Of a stretch of 64,000 nt of DNA, positions 24,801-37,300 are shown one piece after another. Numbering within the stretch: position 1 is the first letter of the stretch; every line of letters starts with the position of its first letter. Both the position numbers and the translations under genes were made by a program. Under the pieces are notes generated by a model. It made no database searches, was not told the DNA's origin, and saw only the letters and a program-made list of their open reading frames with translations. The DNA is from Bugula neritina (lineage: Eukaryota; Bryozoa; Gymnolaemata; Cheilostomatida; Bugulidae): assembly GCA_964035545.1 (NCBI GenBank), contig OZ037765.1, forward strand, positions 6,956,698 through 7,020,697. Reading direction: 5' to 3'.

Positions 24801-25467
24801 TGGCAAGGCAGATGCATATTCTTCGTACTCTATTTTAACTGAGGGAAGCTTTTTTCTCTTCTTGGCGGGAGCTGTTTCTGAATGTACCAGTTTCTCTTGT
24901 TTTACAGTAGTCAATATAGGCTGTTCATGAACTTCTTTCCTACCCAATTTTATAAAAAATAACTTACAAATCTGCAACTCACTTTATATCGGGGCTCAAA
25001 TAAATTATTATATAGTTATATTTATGCAACTAAATATCATAGAATCCTACTGAACTGTGGCAGTCGAGTGCCGGGAAAATATAACTTGAACAAAACTATG
25101 ATTTGGAAAAATATTTATAATACATAAACAATTATGTTGAAAAACCATCCTTTAAAAATGCTTTTACATGTAATGAATTGGGTGCAATAAATTACTTAAA
25201 AATCAAAAAGTCTTAATATTCATCATCCATGTCAAAAATCAAATAGCTTAATTTGAAATTTTGTAATAATTATTAACTTTAAAAGAAAGGCGCTTCTGAT
25301 AATTTTAGTCCATACTTGATTTTTTGTGTCGTTAGAATCGGTGGATCTTTTTTGTAGTCCGCCAAACCGCCTGCGAGAGATTTATCTCGACAGGCTTTGT
25401 GAGCTGAAAGCTTCTGGGATATAGTGCAAGAGTTTGCCTTAGTGCCACTTCGTAAACTATATGCCAT
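21815..25467 (-). CDS. NTHL1: Endonuclease III-like DNA glycosylase/AP lyase
   Basis: Bifunctional base-excision repair enzyme that removes oxidised pyrimidines and cuts the abasic site. Seven exons: 25467-25316, 24939-24798, 23989-23855, 23524-23354, 23208-23112, 22503-22335 and 21947-21815. All phases match, giving 332 aa. An in-frame ATG at 25518 would add 17 residues and could provide a mitochondrial presequence; dual targeting is known in this family. Exon 2 carries a basic NLS-like APAKKRKK. The helix-hairpin-helix motif [11 protein letters not shown] contains the catalytic lysine (K237). IAVDTHVFR contains the catalytic aspartate (D256). The [4Fe-4S] cluster is C307-x6-C314-x2-C317-x5-C323. 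The usual SSQTKD motif reads SSMTKD (M158), so a conserved DNA-intercalating glutamine is replaced. Introns hold tRNA-like repeats. Confidence 0.94.
24018..24110 (-). repeat. tRNA-like Pol III repeat, copy A
   Basis: On the minus strand it has an A box (TGATGTAATGGTTAGCA), the anticodon-like stretch ACTTGCTTGCAA and a B box (GAGTTCGAATTCTAG). The 5' and 3' ends pair mostly like an acceptor stem, and a run of eight T follows. It shares about 80 percent of positions with the copy at 24255-24345. The anticodon stem is poorly paired, so it is a tRNA-derived repeat or pseudogene rather than a working tRNA. It sits in an NTHL1 intron. Confidence 0.65.
24255..24345 (-). repeat. tRNA-like Pol III repeat, copy B
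   Basis: Same family as copy A. The A box is TGGTGTATTTGTTAGCA and the B box GGGTTCAAATCCC. The T-arm stem (TCGGG/CCCGG) is intact and the acceptor stem pairs if G-U is allowed. A six-T run follows, which could end Pol III transcription. The anticodon-loop position reads CTTGCAA, with TGC in the alanine position, but the anticodon stem does not pair. Confidence 0.65.
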
Positions 25468-25518
25468 GGCAGTAAAAACTGAAAGGATTCTACAATCAAA
25501 TGAAATTAATACTTGCAA

Positions 25519-26415
25519 ATGAAAAGTAATAGATGGTCAGAAAATATCCTAATTTTTATCAGAAGGATTGGGCATGGCTAGTAGATTTGGTAAGCGTTGA
25601 AATAAAAAAATTATTATTACAGTTGGACAAGAAAAATTTCAAGTTGATTAAGCAGGAAAAATGACCACTTGGTCTATGCTGAATATTTCTAGTTGTTTTG
25701 GTGAAAACAAAACATATTCATGTTTTCGAATAATTTCATAAAACTGAGATAACTTTTGATTTGGTATTTCACTTTACAGATGGACAGTCTTTCTTGCTGT
25801 AAATTTCTGCTATGGCTAGCACTATTCAAAAAAGCTACACCAACTTGTATCAATTCAGTCCCAAAAAATCTATAGTAACAATTACTTAGAGAAACAATGA
25901 TGGCAGTGATGGATTGAACTCACATTATCTGAAATAGTTGCTTATAGCTTAAGTTGATTTGTTAAAGTTATTAAAAAAAGACTATTCAAATATTTTACTT
26001 GACAGTTTATTCAAATTGAGAATGCTGAGTGACTAGCCACAAGACTAGATTTTGAAGCATTAGTAATTCAAATGCTCAAACTGCATTTTTAGTTCTGAGT
26101 GTTTATAGGCAAAAGTTTAGATAATATAAGATCACATTTAAGGCCTGGGCACACTTTGACGAAACGTCGGACGCAACACCAAAACCTGAATGTCGATGCC
26201 ATTTCATTTCGTCAATATGCAGTCACACATTGAACAAAAAGTGTCAAGTTCAATATTAGACTGCAACCAATAAACAATATGCAAATTATTTTCTGCGGCG
26301 AGTGAATTTTCATATAATATTCACATACCGACAAATTTGCAGCAACACCTTTCTCTTAAAGCATGGTACACATGTCATTGACTCAATAAAAAAATTGAAA
26401 CAAAATCTTTTTTAA

Positions 26416-26420
<5 letters not shown>
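25519..26420. other. NTHL1 upstream flank, no gene seen
   Basis: Contains the presumed NTHL1 promoter. Around 26145-26180 a CpG-containing stretch (CTGGGCACACTTTGACG) resembles the end of a DNA transposon, but a matching opposite end was not found. There is no coding signal. Confidence 0.4.

Positions 26421-26448
<28 letters not shown>
26421..26448. repeat. (TA)n microsatellite
   Basis: Fourteen uninterrupted TA units directly upstream of the LTR-like promoter unit. Confidence 0.95.
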
Positions 26449-26450
<2 letters not shown>

Positions 26451-26479
26451 CACACTGAAATCGCTAGTATTAAGGGCTA

Positions 26480-26800
26480 ATAAAATCTGTTCTACTCCAG
26501 CACCTAAGACGCATGGAACCTTCTGGATCCAGCTACCTCCAACATATAAAAGGAGGCACACAAACCAGTGGATTCAGTCTACGGCCAGCACTCAAGGAGG
26601 ACACATCAAGAAGCTACCAACCAAGGACACTTATATGCTTAGTTATATAGTTGATACTTTTATACCTAGAATAACAGTAACAGACAGTTTTCCGCTTGAT
26701 GTATGGAGTAATCCCCTCGAACTCTCTTTTCATTTTAATGTGATTTTGGAGTAGAAATAAAGGATTGTAAGTATAAATACTCTGTTTTATTGTTAATAAT
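26480..26800 (+). mobile_element. LTR-like unit 1 with heat-shock-element-like motif
   Basis: A compact order of signals typical of U3-R-U5. HSE-like pentamers GGAAC-CTTCT-GGATC lie at 26515-26529. The TATA box TATAAAAG is at 26545-26552. An initiator TCAGTC is at 26574-26579, placing the start A 31 bp from the TATA box. AATAAA follows at 26756-26761. No open frame of retroelement protein is attached, and terminal TG/CA and a target duplication are not resolved, so solo LTR is an inference. A promoter of an unannotated short RNA is the alternative. Confidence 0.42.
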
Positions 26801-26896
26801 TACTCTTTGCAAAGAGTCACTGTGTTTTCATCAGCTTAAAACTCATACCTATAATTTCATGCAGCGAATAATAACATTCCACACATAAATTTTTAC

Positions 26897-27860
26897 ACTA
26901 TACGCAAAGCTTTTAGTGTGAAGTAATTTGGCCAATTTAAGATAACTAATTTTGATTTTTTAGCTTGTCACCTTATATAAAATTAATAGCTGTCTTGCTA
27001 ATTATTCATAAACTTACAGAATTGTTAGGCTTTAAGTTACGCAACAAATAACTAATGGCAGTAAGTTTTACTACCCATTTAAATTCAATTTAAATGCTCC
27101 TACTTTTTGTACCTTCTACCGTCTATAATTTTATATAATTAAGTTTTCTTAATCATTGTACTGAAAGTCAAAGTTTTGGCATCTGAAAAAGTGGCTCTTG
27201 TAATTATCAAGTACTTTGCTTAGCAATAAGTAATAATTTATCACTTCTATTAGCAGACAACATTTTAGCGAGCAGACATTTTTCTACTTCTCAGATCGAT
27301 CTGCCGTCTTTCCATGCACCGGCTTTCCATGTACCGATCTCAGGGAGATCGATCCATGGAAAGACGTCAAAGATCGATCTCAGTCGTTCTGAGCTGGTCG
27401 GTCTGTAGAGCTCGAACTCAGATCGATCTCATGTCAATAAGACCATGGAAAGACGCCAGATCGATCTGAGAAGTAGAAAAAGACTGCGCGCTACAATGTT
27501 GTCTGCTAATAAAAATGATAACTTGTTGATAATTACTAAGCAAAGTATTAAATAATTATGATAGCCACCTTTTCAGATGCCAAAACTTTGACTTTCAGTA
27601 CAATGATTAAGAAAACTCAATTATATGCAGTAGAAGGTAAAAAAATGGGAGAATTTAAATTGAATTTAAATGACTATTAAAACTTAGTTTCATTAGCTAT
27701 TTTCTTAGTAATTTTAAGCCTAACAGTCCTGTAAGTTTATTAATAATCTGCAAGACAGCCATTAATTTGATATAAGCTGTCAAGCTAAAAAATTAAAGTT
27801 AATTATTTTAAATTGGTCAAATTACCATACACTGAAAGCTTTGCTGCGTATAGTTTATAG
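26897..27860. mobile_element. Foldback-type element with ~415-bp inverted arms
   Basis: The left arm, about 26897-27316, matches the reverse complement of 27444-27860. The agreement is highest at the inner ends, where stretches such as TTTTTCTACTTCTCAGATCG are shared; indels accumulate outward. The 127-bp centre and inner arm ends carry five GATCGATC palindromes and several CATGGAAAGAC blocks. There is no coding frame. The outer termini and target duplication are indistinct. Confidence 0.72.
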
Positions 27861-27979
27861 CTGGGATTGAATTTTAGACTATGACCATTTTGTTTTCAAC
27901 AGTAGTAGCTTTAATCACTCAAATAGGTGAACAAATTAGACTTTCAAAATATCCTTCACCTAAGAGGAGGCAACTTCGC

Positions 27980-28175
27980 TAGATCGATCTGACACTCTCA
28001 TGGAAAAACGATCGATCAGAGCACATTTCTCAGATCGATCTCAACGAGATCGATCTGAGATCGGTACATGGAAAGCTCGTGATGGTCTAATTGCTTTGAG
28101 ATCGATCTTTGACAACTTTCCATGGATCGATCTCGCTGAGATTGATCTGAGATCGATCCATGGAAAGCCAGCAAA
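27980..28175. repeat. Cluster of AGATCGATCT palindromes
   Basis: Seven GATCGATC cores in about 180 bp, most in the 10-bp palindrome AGATCGATCT, interspersed with CATGGAAAG or its complement. It repeats the vocabulary of the foldback centre but lies about 120 bp outside the right arm. The 66-codon plus frame across it is a by-product of the repeats. Confidence 0.75.
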
Positions 28176-28274
28176 TGAGCTTTGTCCGAGCATGGGCTGA
28201 AATGATTTGGGATTTCAAATTGATTGCCGATTAAGTTTCCGGTCGGCTTTAACTTTACAGCTACTATAAACCTT

Positions 28275-28452
28275 GTACTAATTATCGCTAACTTTTACTG
28301 CATATTAAATTTTTAGCTGGTGCACAGCACAGCCCAATAGCTGAGGTGGCTTGAAAATTCAACGTTTAAACTTTCATGCGATTTCAGTGATTAGGCTGTG
28401 CAGTGCACCAGCTAAAAATAACACGCAATGAAATTTAGCTATTATTAGTATA
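28275..28452. repeat. Imperfect inverted repeat around TTTTTAGCTGGTGCAC
   Basis: Arms at about 28275-28339 and 28389-28452 are reverse complements, with TTTTTAGCTGGTGCAC and GCACAGCC as the best conserved blocks. About 49 bp separates them. A transcript would fold into a long hairpin. There is no coding content; a small palindromic transposon is the simplest reading. Confidence 0.65.
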
Positions 28453-31363
28453 AATAAATAGCGTCTAACTGAGACGCTTTTATCTGGAATGAAACTACCA
28501 TGTTAGCAAATTTTAGTGCTCTAGATACTTCAATACCTATAACATGTAGCTGTAACACACGTGCAATTCCATTGAAACACACGTGGAAACTTTACCGACA
28601 GGCAGCAATCCTTATATAGATGGTACCACACATACAGTAAAACCTGGCTGTATATTATTGGATAAACTACGTATTGTAGTTCCTGTAATACCATATACGG
28701 ACGCCTTGAACGGCTGGGTCTCTTCCTGGGTAATGTAAATAGGAGGGCTCTTCTATGCAGTGGGCACTCTTTAATACCACCTAGACCCAGGCAGATGTTT
28801 TTGGAGCTGAGCAGTCATGAGAAGTACCAACAAGAATAGTTGAGGTAATCAATATCAACTTAGGCTACTATACATGCATATGAAGATAATATAACATCTA
28901 ACAATTAATTATATTGCTACGTTAAACTTGAATATAAATTGTAAACTTGAGTTATAACTTATAACGATTAACAACAACGATCTAATTATACGTTATAACA
29001 ACGTATAATTCATTAATTCAATAATTGAAATTGAAGCTAATAACTAATGAATTTAAAATTAATCTATGCTAATTTAATCATTGAGTAATAATAATTCTTA
29101 TTATTAATATTATGCAATAGCGAATACGGAATACTGCAGGAAATTTTTAAAGCAATATGAGTAAACTATAATTTAAAATTAAATTTAATGGCTTAGAGTT
29201 AGCGCTATCATTGTGATTATCTAAAAAAATTTTATATAATTATAGTAGCCAGAGGCATAGATAGTAAGATAGAATTATTACTTATGAAATCATTAACAAA
29301 ATTTTAAACAGATGAGTATAAATATTTAAATTACATACATTATCATTATGATTATGATTAAGTATAAGTATAACATAGCGATACTGATAGTTATACTTAT
29401 ACTTATAGTGATCAGTGATGGCTACTGTTAGTATCATAGTGATAGTATAAGTATTGGTTGTATGCTAAAAAAATAAAATGCAAGTAAATTACTATTAGTA
29501 TTAGTCATAAATAAATTTTGTAGAAGTCAAAGCCCAAAAGGCATGAGAGTGATAGACAGTCTGAGTCTCAGTCACACTGACACTCACACTGACACTGACA
29601 CTAGACTAGTCACAGTGACACACTGACACTGAATCTCAATCTGACAGTGGACGTGGTGGGCAGGAAAATTATGAATTGGTTAACTTTAAGCACTTGCTTG
29701 ATTTTTAATTGCCATTAGTATTACTATTAAAGTTATTATCACTATGATTATCATTATAATTATATTACGATTATTTACTTTTAGTTTTACATTGTCGAGC
29801 AGTCTTAATTTTTGGTGTTCAAGCACGTAGCACGTGCAATTTTATTGATTATTAGCTTTAATTCGGAACGTTGAAATAGGACAGAAAACTCTAATTAGAG
29901 CTTCGTTTCAGAACCGTAGAAAAACCACACTGATTTCAATTTGTCGACAAAACAATAGTTTTTATAGAGTTGTCTTTTCTCTTTTGACAACTGTAGTGTA
30001 TGACATAACAGGCAGAAAGCTAGAGCATTCTAAAAAATTAATAAACACTATGACTATGTGATTTATCACACTTACACAAATCATACATACTTTGTCATTA
30101 TTTTAATTTGGCAATGATTATAATGCCTATTTTAATCGTATTAGTTTTTATAGCTATTTGGCACACAAATAATAATATATTATAGGGAAAAACAATTTTA
30201 GTTATTTCACATATAATCATTTTCACAATATAAATATTGAGCAAACATATTAATTTTTTAATTCCAACAGTTCACTGAAATATTAGAAATATTACCTGAC
30301 CCTTATTAAGTTTTAAATATTATAAACTGTTTCAAATTGGTGCATCAGATATTTCTCTGATATAATTATCAGGCTACAATAACACGGCTTTTTAATTTCA
30401 ATGTCCATGTATAATATTAGGTGGTTTATTTTTAACTCTTATTAATATATAATTACATAAGTTTTCCACTTTATTAATAGCATACATGTATAATTTTACC
30501 TGCATAATATTATTATCATATGCAAGCATATCTGTTGCTAAAGTATTCATGGAAATACATAAGATATTTAGACTTTTACAGCAACATGCTATACACCAAG
30601 TTATGTAGGTTAATCTTCACTGGTTTGTTGGTAGGAAAATTCCAAGCGTAAAAATCTCATTCGCCTTTATTTTAGTAAATGATTATTGGTAATTATTTTC
30701 CACTTATCATTCTGGTTGCATGATTTTAATTAACAACTCATGAACATCAATGCCCCTATGCTAGTCTATAATGCCCATGTAATGTCATATTCAACTGTGT
30801 TTTCTTTTTACATACTTTTATCCCATTACAAAAATTAGAGCAATCAATTGAAATGCCATGTCAAATATTGTCATTGCTTGCATGTGTGTTTTTTATCTCA
30901 ATTAAATTAATCAAGCCAGTAAATGGACAAAAGTAATAAAGTTAATAGAACAGGGAAAACTGAATTAACTTTGTAATTGTCTATAGTCAATAATAGTTAC
31001 AGTTAGTGAAACAACATTAAAAATCTGTAAGCACAACAATAATTAAGCTACAAATAATTATTTCTGCTCAGACTTGTCTGTTCTTTGCTATAGATCACAT
31101 TTTATAAATATTCAACATTTTCACAAAGCTGTTACTGATATTTTTTCATTTTTTAACCAAATGCACAATACAAATATTCAATGCTGTTACCAAGTAACTT
31201 GTGATGGCAAAGTAACAATCCTTATTCTGTATCATTTAGGAACACTAATATTACAACAAAAGAAACAATACCTATTCCTTGTTTTACTTAAGCAATACTA
31301 TGATGAAATTTAAGAACTCATTGAAAAGTTGTAAATAACCATTTAATTTCTGCTCATCTACTA
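28453..31363. other. Intergenic stretch downstream of the T-box gene
   Basis: AT-rich. Two simple-sequence patches stand out. One at 29340-29460 is built of ATTATCATTATGATTATG-like and AGTATA units. The other, at 29555-29645, is built of CACTGA/CAGTGA units. A 79-codon plus frame at 31074-31313 looks random. The T-box 3' UTR should lie at the right edge. No gene is recognised. Confidence 0.45.
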
Positions 31364-34300
31364 TCAAGGGCTTACTGAAGATGAGTGGGAATTGTCTTCA
31401 TCTGTATCTTTTCTGCTACTTTCATCAGTATCAATCTTAGAAGAACCAGTACTTTGCAAAGTAGTGTTAATTTTTTTAACTACCTTTTTCTCATTTATTG
31501 GAAGCGAAGATTGCGGTTGATTAGCATCTTTCTCCTTAGTATGAGGCACTGTCGTGGGTGGGTAGCAATTGCTCCAACTCTTTCCTGTAGATACATTTAG
31601 TGTCGACCAAATTACCTTTTTAGGTTCGGCTGCGGCAAGACTCGTGTAATCAGTTTCATTATCTCTTTCAATTTGCTCAAAAGATTTTTGCAAATGAACG
31701 TTGCTCTCTACATTTTTCAGCCAGCTTTTAATACTCTGCCTTGGTGGCGGCGGTGGTGTTAATCCTTGGTTACAGGTAAATGCTTGAAAAGATTTCACAG
31801 GATACGGGGAGTAATCAGCCCCTTTTGATTGGCCACTTGCATGTTTGGGTAGTGACTGGTATGTTGGGTGTGATAACTCCTGCAAATAAGGAAGCTGGTA
31901 CAAAGTGGAGGCATGAGGGAGTATGCTACTGGGTATAGAATGACTCGCTTGAAAGGTCTTGGGAGTAAGTTGAAAAGAACGATTGTGTTTTTTCTCCTGC
32001 TGATTACAGTGATTGCGGTTTCTATCTTGTTCTATAGCAGCTGTCTGCAATTCAGCCAATCTACCTCCACTACAAAACAAAACAGATAACTGTGCAAGCA
32101 ATACTTACATAGCTAAGCTGTGTAAAAGATCAGACAACGATAACTTTAGGTTTCTAGTAAATTGGAACAAAAAGAAAGTCCTTTGACTAGATTACTTAAT
32201 TTTCAATTAGGTTTCAAGCTTTAGAGTTCTGTTCGAGTAGAACAGTCCGTTTAGTTACATGTATTTCAAATTATAGCACATCAAACTTATATCAATTGAT
32301 TACCAAGAACCATGGTTATTTTCCATCATTTCTCCTAAGTCTCAATAGAAATTTTCCTACAACTTTTGAGAGTAATAAAAATTACTGCAGGGGGAGGGGG
32401 CTACGACACTGTGCATGCTTTTACTGCCTTATGCTTTAGTTCAGGAGCGTCCAACAAGGGCCGGATCAGGGCTACTCTGTGAAATTTAGTTTGATTGAAA
32501 GGCCGCAGCAAAGGCATTTTTCAAATTTATCTAAAATTTTTGAAAGTTTCAAATGACTAGACTCTGGGTGTATATAAATAAATTGTTTTATTTGTTAGTT
32601 TAGGTTTACACACGTATCTCATATAGGACATTTATTGCACATAAAATAAAATATAACATTAAAAGCATGCATTTACAACTCTGCATCTAAAAGAAGATAG
32701 AGTTAGCTAGTTTAACTGTTAACGAAGTTGTGTAAGTTTAGTTCAAGAATAATAAAACCAAAGCGATTGTCAAGCTGGTTTAAAAACTGGCAATTATGAC
32801 TAAAATAACAATATGGAACTTTTAGTAGTGCACTATTTATAGTGACTGTTTACCAGGTGTTCATCATACCAATGTAGATTGCTAGAAAATATGAGTTAAC
32901 AAATTCAATATTTTTCACCCTTGAGTTTATAAAACATTATATAATTTCTAACACTATAACAGGGCATTTCATAGCACTAAGAATTACATACACTCTATAA
33001 GTGCTCCTTGTACCTGTTCTATCATGTTATTAGTGGACAGTTCATAATTACCAGTAACATTTCTTGAAACATTGCTTTAGTGAAACAACATATAACACAT
33101 ATTAGACTATATTCAGGCACCAAATATAACATATCACTTGCGTTTTCACTACTCCATGCTTTACCTGCACAACACACTCTGTACTGTATATTATACTCAG
33201 GTATACCTGTCACTATTGTCCCTGAAGCCTTTAGCAAATGGATTGTATTTCACCTTTAAAGTAGTTATCTAGAATGACACAAATATATAAGTTTTGCTTG
33301 CGGATTACACTTTTTTATTTTACTTTTTCTCATTCTACCCGATATAGATATGGAATGATGACCACAATGACCACATGTTTACAATAGCATTACAGTATTA
33401 CTATGCTATTTTTATAATAATATGCTATACAAATGGCTTACTTTACTATAATATCATATTTTATAGTATTATGTTATAGTTTCATTTATATGCTGTACCA
33501 AACTACTATACTCATAACTAACTTTGAATCAAGCTTTCAAAATGGTGACTAAAATTAAACCATTTATATATCACACTTCAAAACATTATAGATTAAAAAA
33601 CTTATTATACAATATTAATGAGAATTACACATAATACTCATAATTATTACAAGATAAGTAGAAATAAAGTATAATATTACATTTGCATTTTGATAGGCTG
33701 TCACAGCTATGAATGTGGTTTCTGGAAACTTGAAGATTTGTGGTTGTCTGCTACCCTCTTGAGGAGTGATTATCAGTCTTGGTTGATACTTATGCATGGA
33801 ACTGAGAATAAGCTATGGCCAGATTGAAATGAAATAAATAGTACAACTGTCATTAAATAATTTTAAAAAAAAATTAATAAGTAAGTATCTTCTTTTATAA
33901 TTCATTTATGAAATTGCTCATATGCAGGCACTCTAGAAATAATGGTAACAGCTATTATGAAGATTATAAACTATTAAAGCACTGCAAGATAAGCAGAAGT
34001 TGTGTATTGACATAACTTAGATTATACAACCAAAATATTGACTTTACAGTAGTTACATCATAAATGTAACTTGCTTACATGTTGACCATCATCACTCCGT
34101 TTATTGTTAGTTAGCTTCAATTTGGCAAAAGAGACATCTTGTTTCATAAGGTTTGTCCCTGTATTAGGGGTATCCTTGTGCATGTAGGGCCTGGTGACTG
34201 AAATGGTCAAATATAATAAAGATAATAACCAATAATAAGAGTTATCAATTTAAGGTATATAACTTTGTGCAATATATTGTTATTGGTAAGATGCAAATCA

Positions 34301-37300
34301 CAGCTGTTAAATTTTTTTTATAGGAAACAAAATTGTTTTAATATTTTAGCAGCTTTTCAGTTGTCTAGACTCTTTAAAATATTTTTAATTTGTGTAAACA
34401 CAGCTTTACATATTACACTAGAAAAATTTCAATTATTGTGTAAACGTGAGTATAGTTATGTATTTAAATTAAAATATGATATTATAGAATGTTGTAATTA
34501 TAGACAAGCTACAAGAACAATTTCTTTCATGTAGTTTGGGTAATTTCTAAAACATGCACTTTGAATAACAATTTTTCACAGAAACCACTTTTTTTCAAAG
34601 ACATAAACATATTTTATTCAATCTGGGATATAATTGATTCAAAAGCTAAACCAACAGATATAGATTTAATATAATAATACAACACCAAATGGCAAGATTT
34701 GTATATAAACTAATACCAAAACCAGTGTTTATTACTTTTCAGGATCTGTGAATCCGCCTGCGATGAAGAAGTCCACCTTCCACCACTATATTTATACTGC
34801 AGTGAGTCACACAACTCCATGTCTACCATCACTGTGTACTTGCTGTAAGGCTTCAGGCCAGTCAAACTGAATTGTAAGACCGGGAACATTCTCCTGAAAA
34901 GAAAAGAGCAAAGTTTCTATGTGTACTTACTCTTGCATTTACATAAATCATAAAAGCAAATCTATTAGTTCTTCAAATAATATTAAACCTAAATATTAAT
35001 GAAGCAATGAAAAATATTTTTAGCAAAATTGAATTAACCCAAGTGATTTTCCTTGAGCATTATCATAAAACTACTACATGTATATATAAATGCTTGGCCT
35101 AATGAAAGAAAAGGAAAAAGACTGATTGCTACATGTGTAGCCAAAATGCCTCAAACCATAACCAAAACATGCTAAATAAAAATAATAATCTTAAGACACC
35201 AGGAAGCAACTTGGTCTAAAAATGTTCCACTGAATATTCACTCAAACGTGATTTTGTGATCACTTATGGTCGGTTTCTCTCCTCAAAACAAAGCGCAACA
35301 ATAAGCACTTCAAACAAATTTAGCTAATAAAATTAAGTAAAACTCAACAGTGACTTTAATTTGGATCAGAGACCAAAATATTGACTTTCATGTTAAGCCT
35401 CTTTGGTAAATACCAACAGTTTACAGAATATAATTGTTAGATGAATTTGGTGTACACATCAATGCAATAATGAGACTATGGGCTAGAGATAGTCTATGAG
35501 CTACAATCTCTTTTACAAACATAGCAAAGCTGTTCCTTATTCAAGCTGTGTTAGCAAAATACACTGAGAGACCTAGTCTTTGTAACTTTCTTATAGATAA
35601 TAATAATAGTTAAATCCTTATATTTTGTTCAACAACCATAGCGGTGTTTTAATAACATGTGTAAACAAGTTATCGAAACATTGGCAAGAAAGCATCTAAT
35701 AATTTTACCTACTTTCACCTTCTAAATATGTTATTAACACTGAAAGAATTGCTTAATTAAAGGACAGAGTCATAAATAATTACAGTTACTAGGTTCAACA
35801 GGGGGTATGCATTCAAGTGCAAACTTTTCTAAGAAGTAAAATTTACAATTCCATAACCATATTCAAACTGTCCACATGTTTGCCAAATGTTTCCAATGGT
35901 TGAATAAATTTCCTATATATAAATGCCTATCAATATGCACGTAACACACACTGTCTACATCTAACCCTGGGAAGGGGGCCATCTCAGGGCCAGGTTTCCC
36001 ACATTGTTGCCTATAATAACTTGTCTTCTTTTACGTAATAAAATACACCGAAAGAGTTTTTAGCTACTGCCATGGGAATAATATTATTGTACTATTCTCC
36101 AATAGCCATTTATAATATATTGTTCATTTACCAATATTTGTTAGAGACATTACTTAGACAAGTGTCTCCTAACATCTGTACTACCAGACATCAATTCACT
36201 GCTTGTCTACTGTTGTAGTCTGCGTAGACAAATCACCATACTTTTCACCTGTTATTATTGTTTGTGTCTATAGCAATTATTAATTAGATTTTATAGTCAA
36301 GGTAATATTTGAATAATATGCCTTGTTATTAGCTACAGTTGGTTTAATTCTTATAATTCTCAGAGCGAATGCTCAGGATTTAATTGCCCAATGTCAAATT
36401 AGAAACATCACACTTTCAGCAAAATTATACATGATTACCGATAACGAGAATACTTGGTAACTAATGAATCCTGCAGTTAGACTAAAATATAGATTATGAA
36501 GAAGTTTGCTGACGTAAGTGTCAGCAGATTAGGAGCACTTAGTCTAAGATTTGTTCAATGCTATAAATACAGCAGTTGAAATAACTTGGTCAAAAAACTG
36601 AAAAAGCAAGCTTGATGCTTTTTGCTTTTATTTTAGCAAATATTCTAGTTGTGTAAACTTAATTATTTGTTTTGGATTAAAATTATTCCACAAACTTGAA
36701 GCTATTTTAATTACTATAATTAACCGGAAGAGAAAAATTTAAATTCCGTGTCATTAAATTCTAAAATTATATTTGTTAACCTAGACTTGAATATTTAACA
36801 GGAAGATAGTATAATTTTCTTAACAGCTGGCGATAAAATTAAATGTAATAATTCCAACTTTTTGGCTAAAGTCAAGCTAACTAACAAGACCAAGATATAG
36901 TGTACCTACCTTATTGCTGACATTAGTCATTAAATATATTTTCTATTGCTAAGCAATAGTATTTAGACAAAGTTCCATCAATTATCACGTGTCATGGTTT
37001 CTCTACCCAGCAGAACATTTGTTATATATATATATAACATATTCTATGGCTAACCTGCCGTGCCGTGTTATGATCATTTCTGTCATGTTGGAGAAGAATT
37101 TGTTCCATAGCTCTCTGTTGGTGAGTGAACATCTTATTATCTCTTGTCTTGGATAATAAACGCTAGGTGATGCTCTGGGTATTCGCTCAAACACATCTCC
37201 CGCAGGGTGAGGGAGCTGTTAGTTAAATTGGAAACAAAAATATGTAAGTTAGAGTCCGGGAAGGTCACGTGTATCTTTAACTTACAATAAAAATACTACA

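Noticed and set aside
28000-28200. 66-codon frame rich in Arg/Ser/Asp
   Set aside because: Generated by the GATCGATC repeat words.
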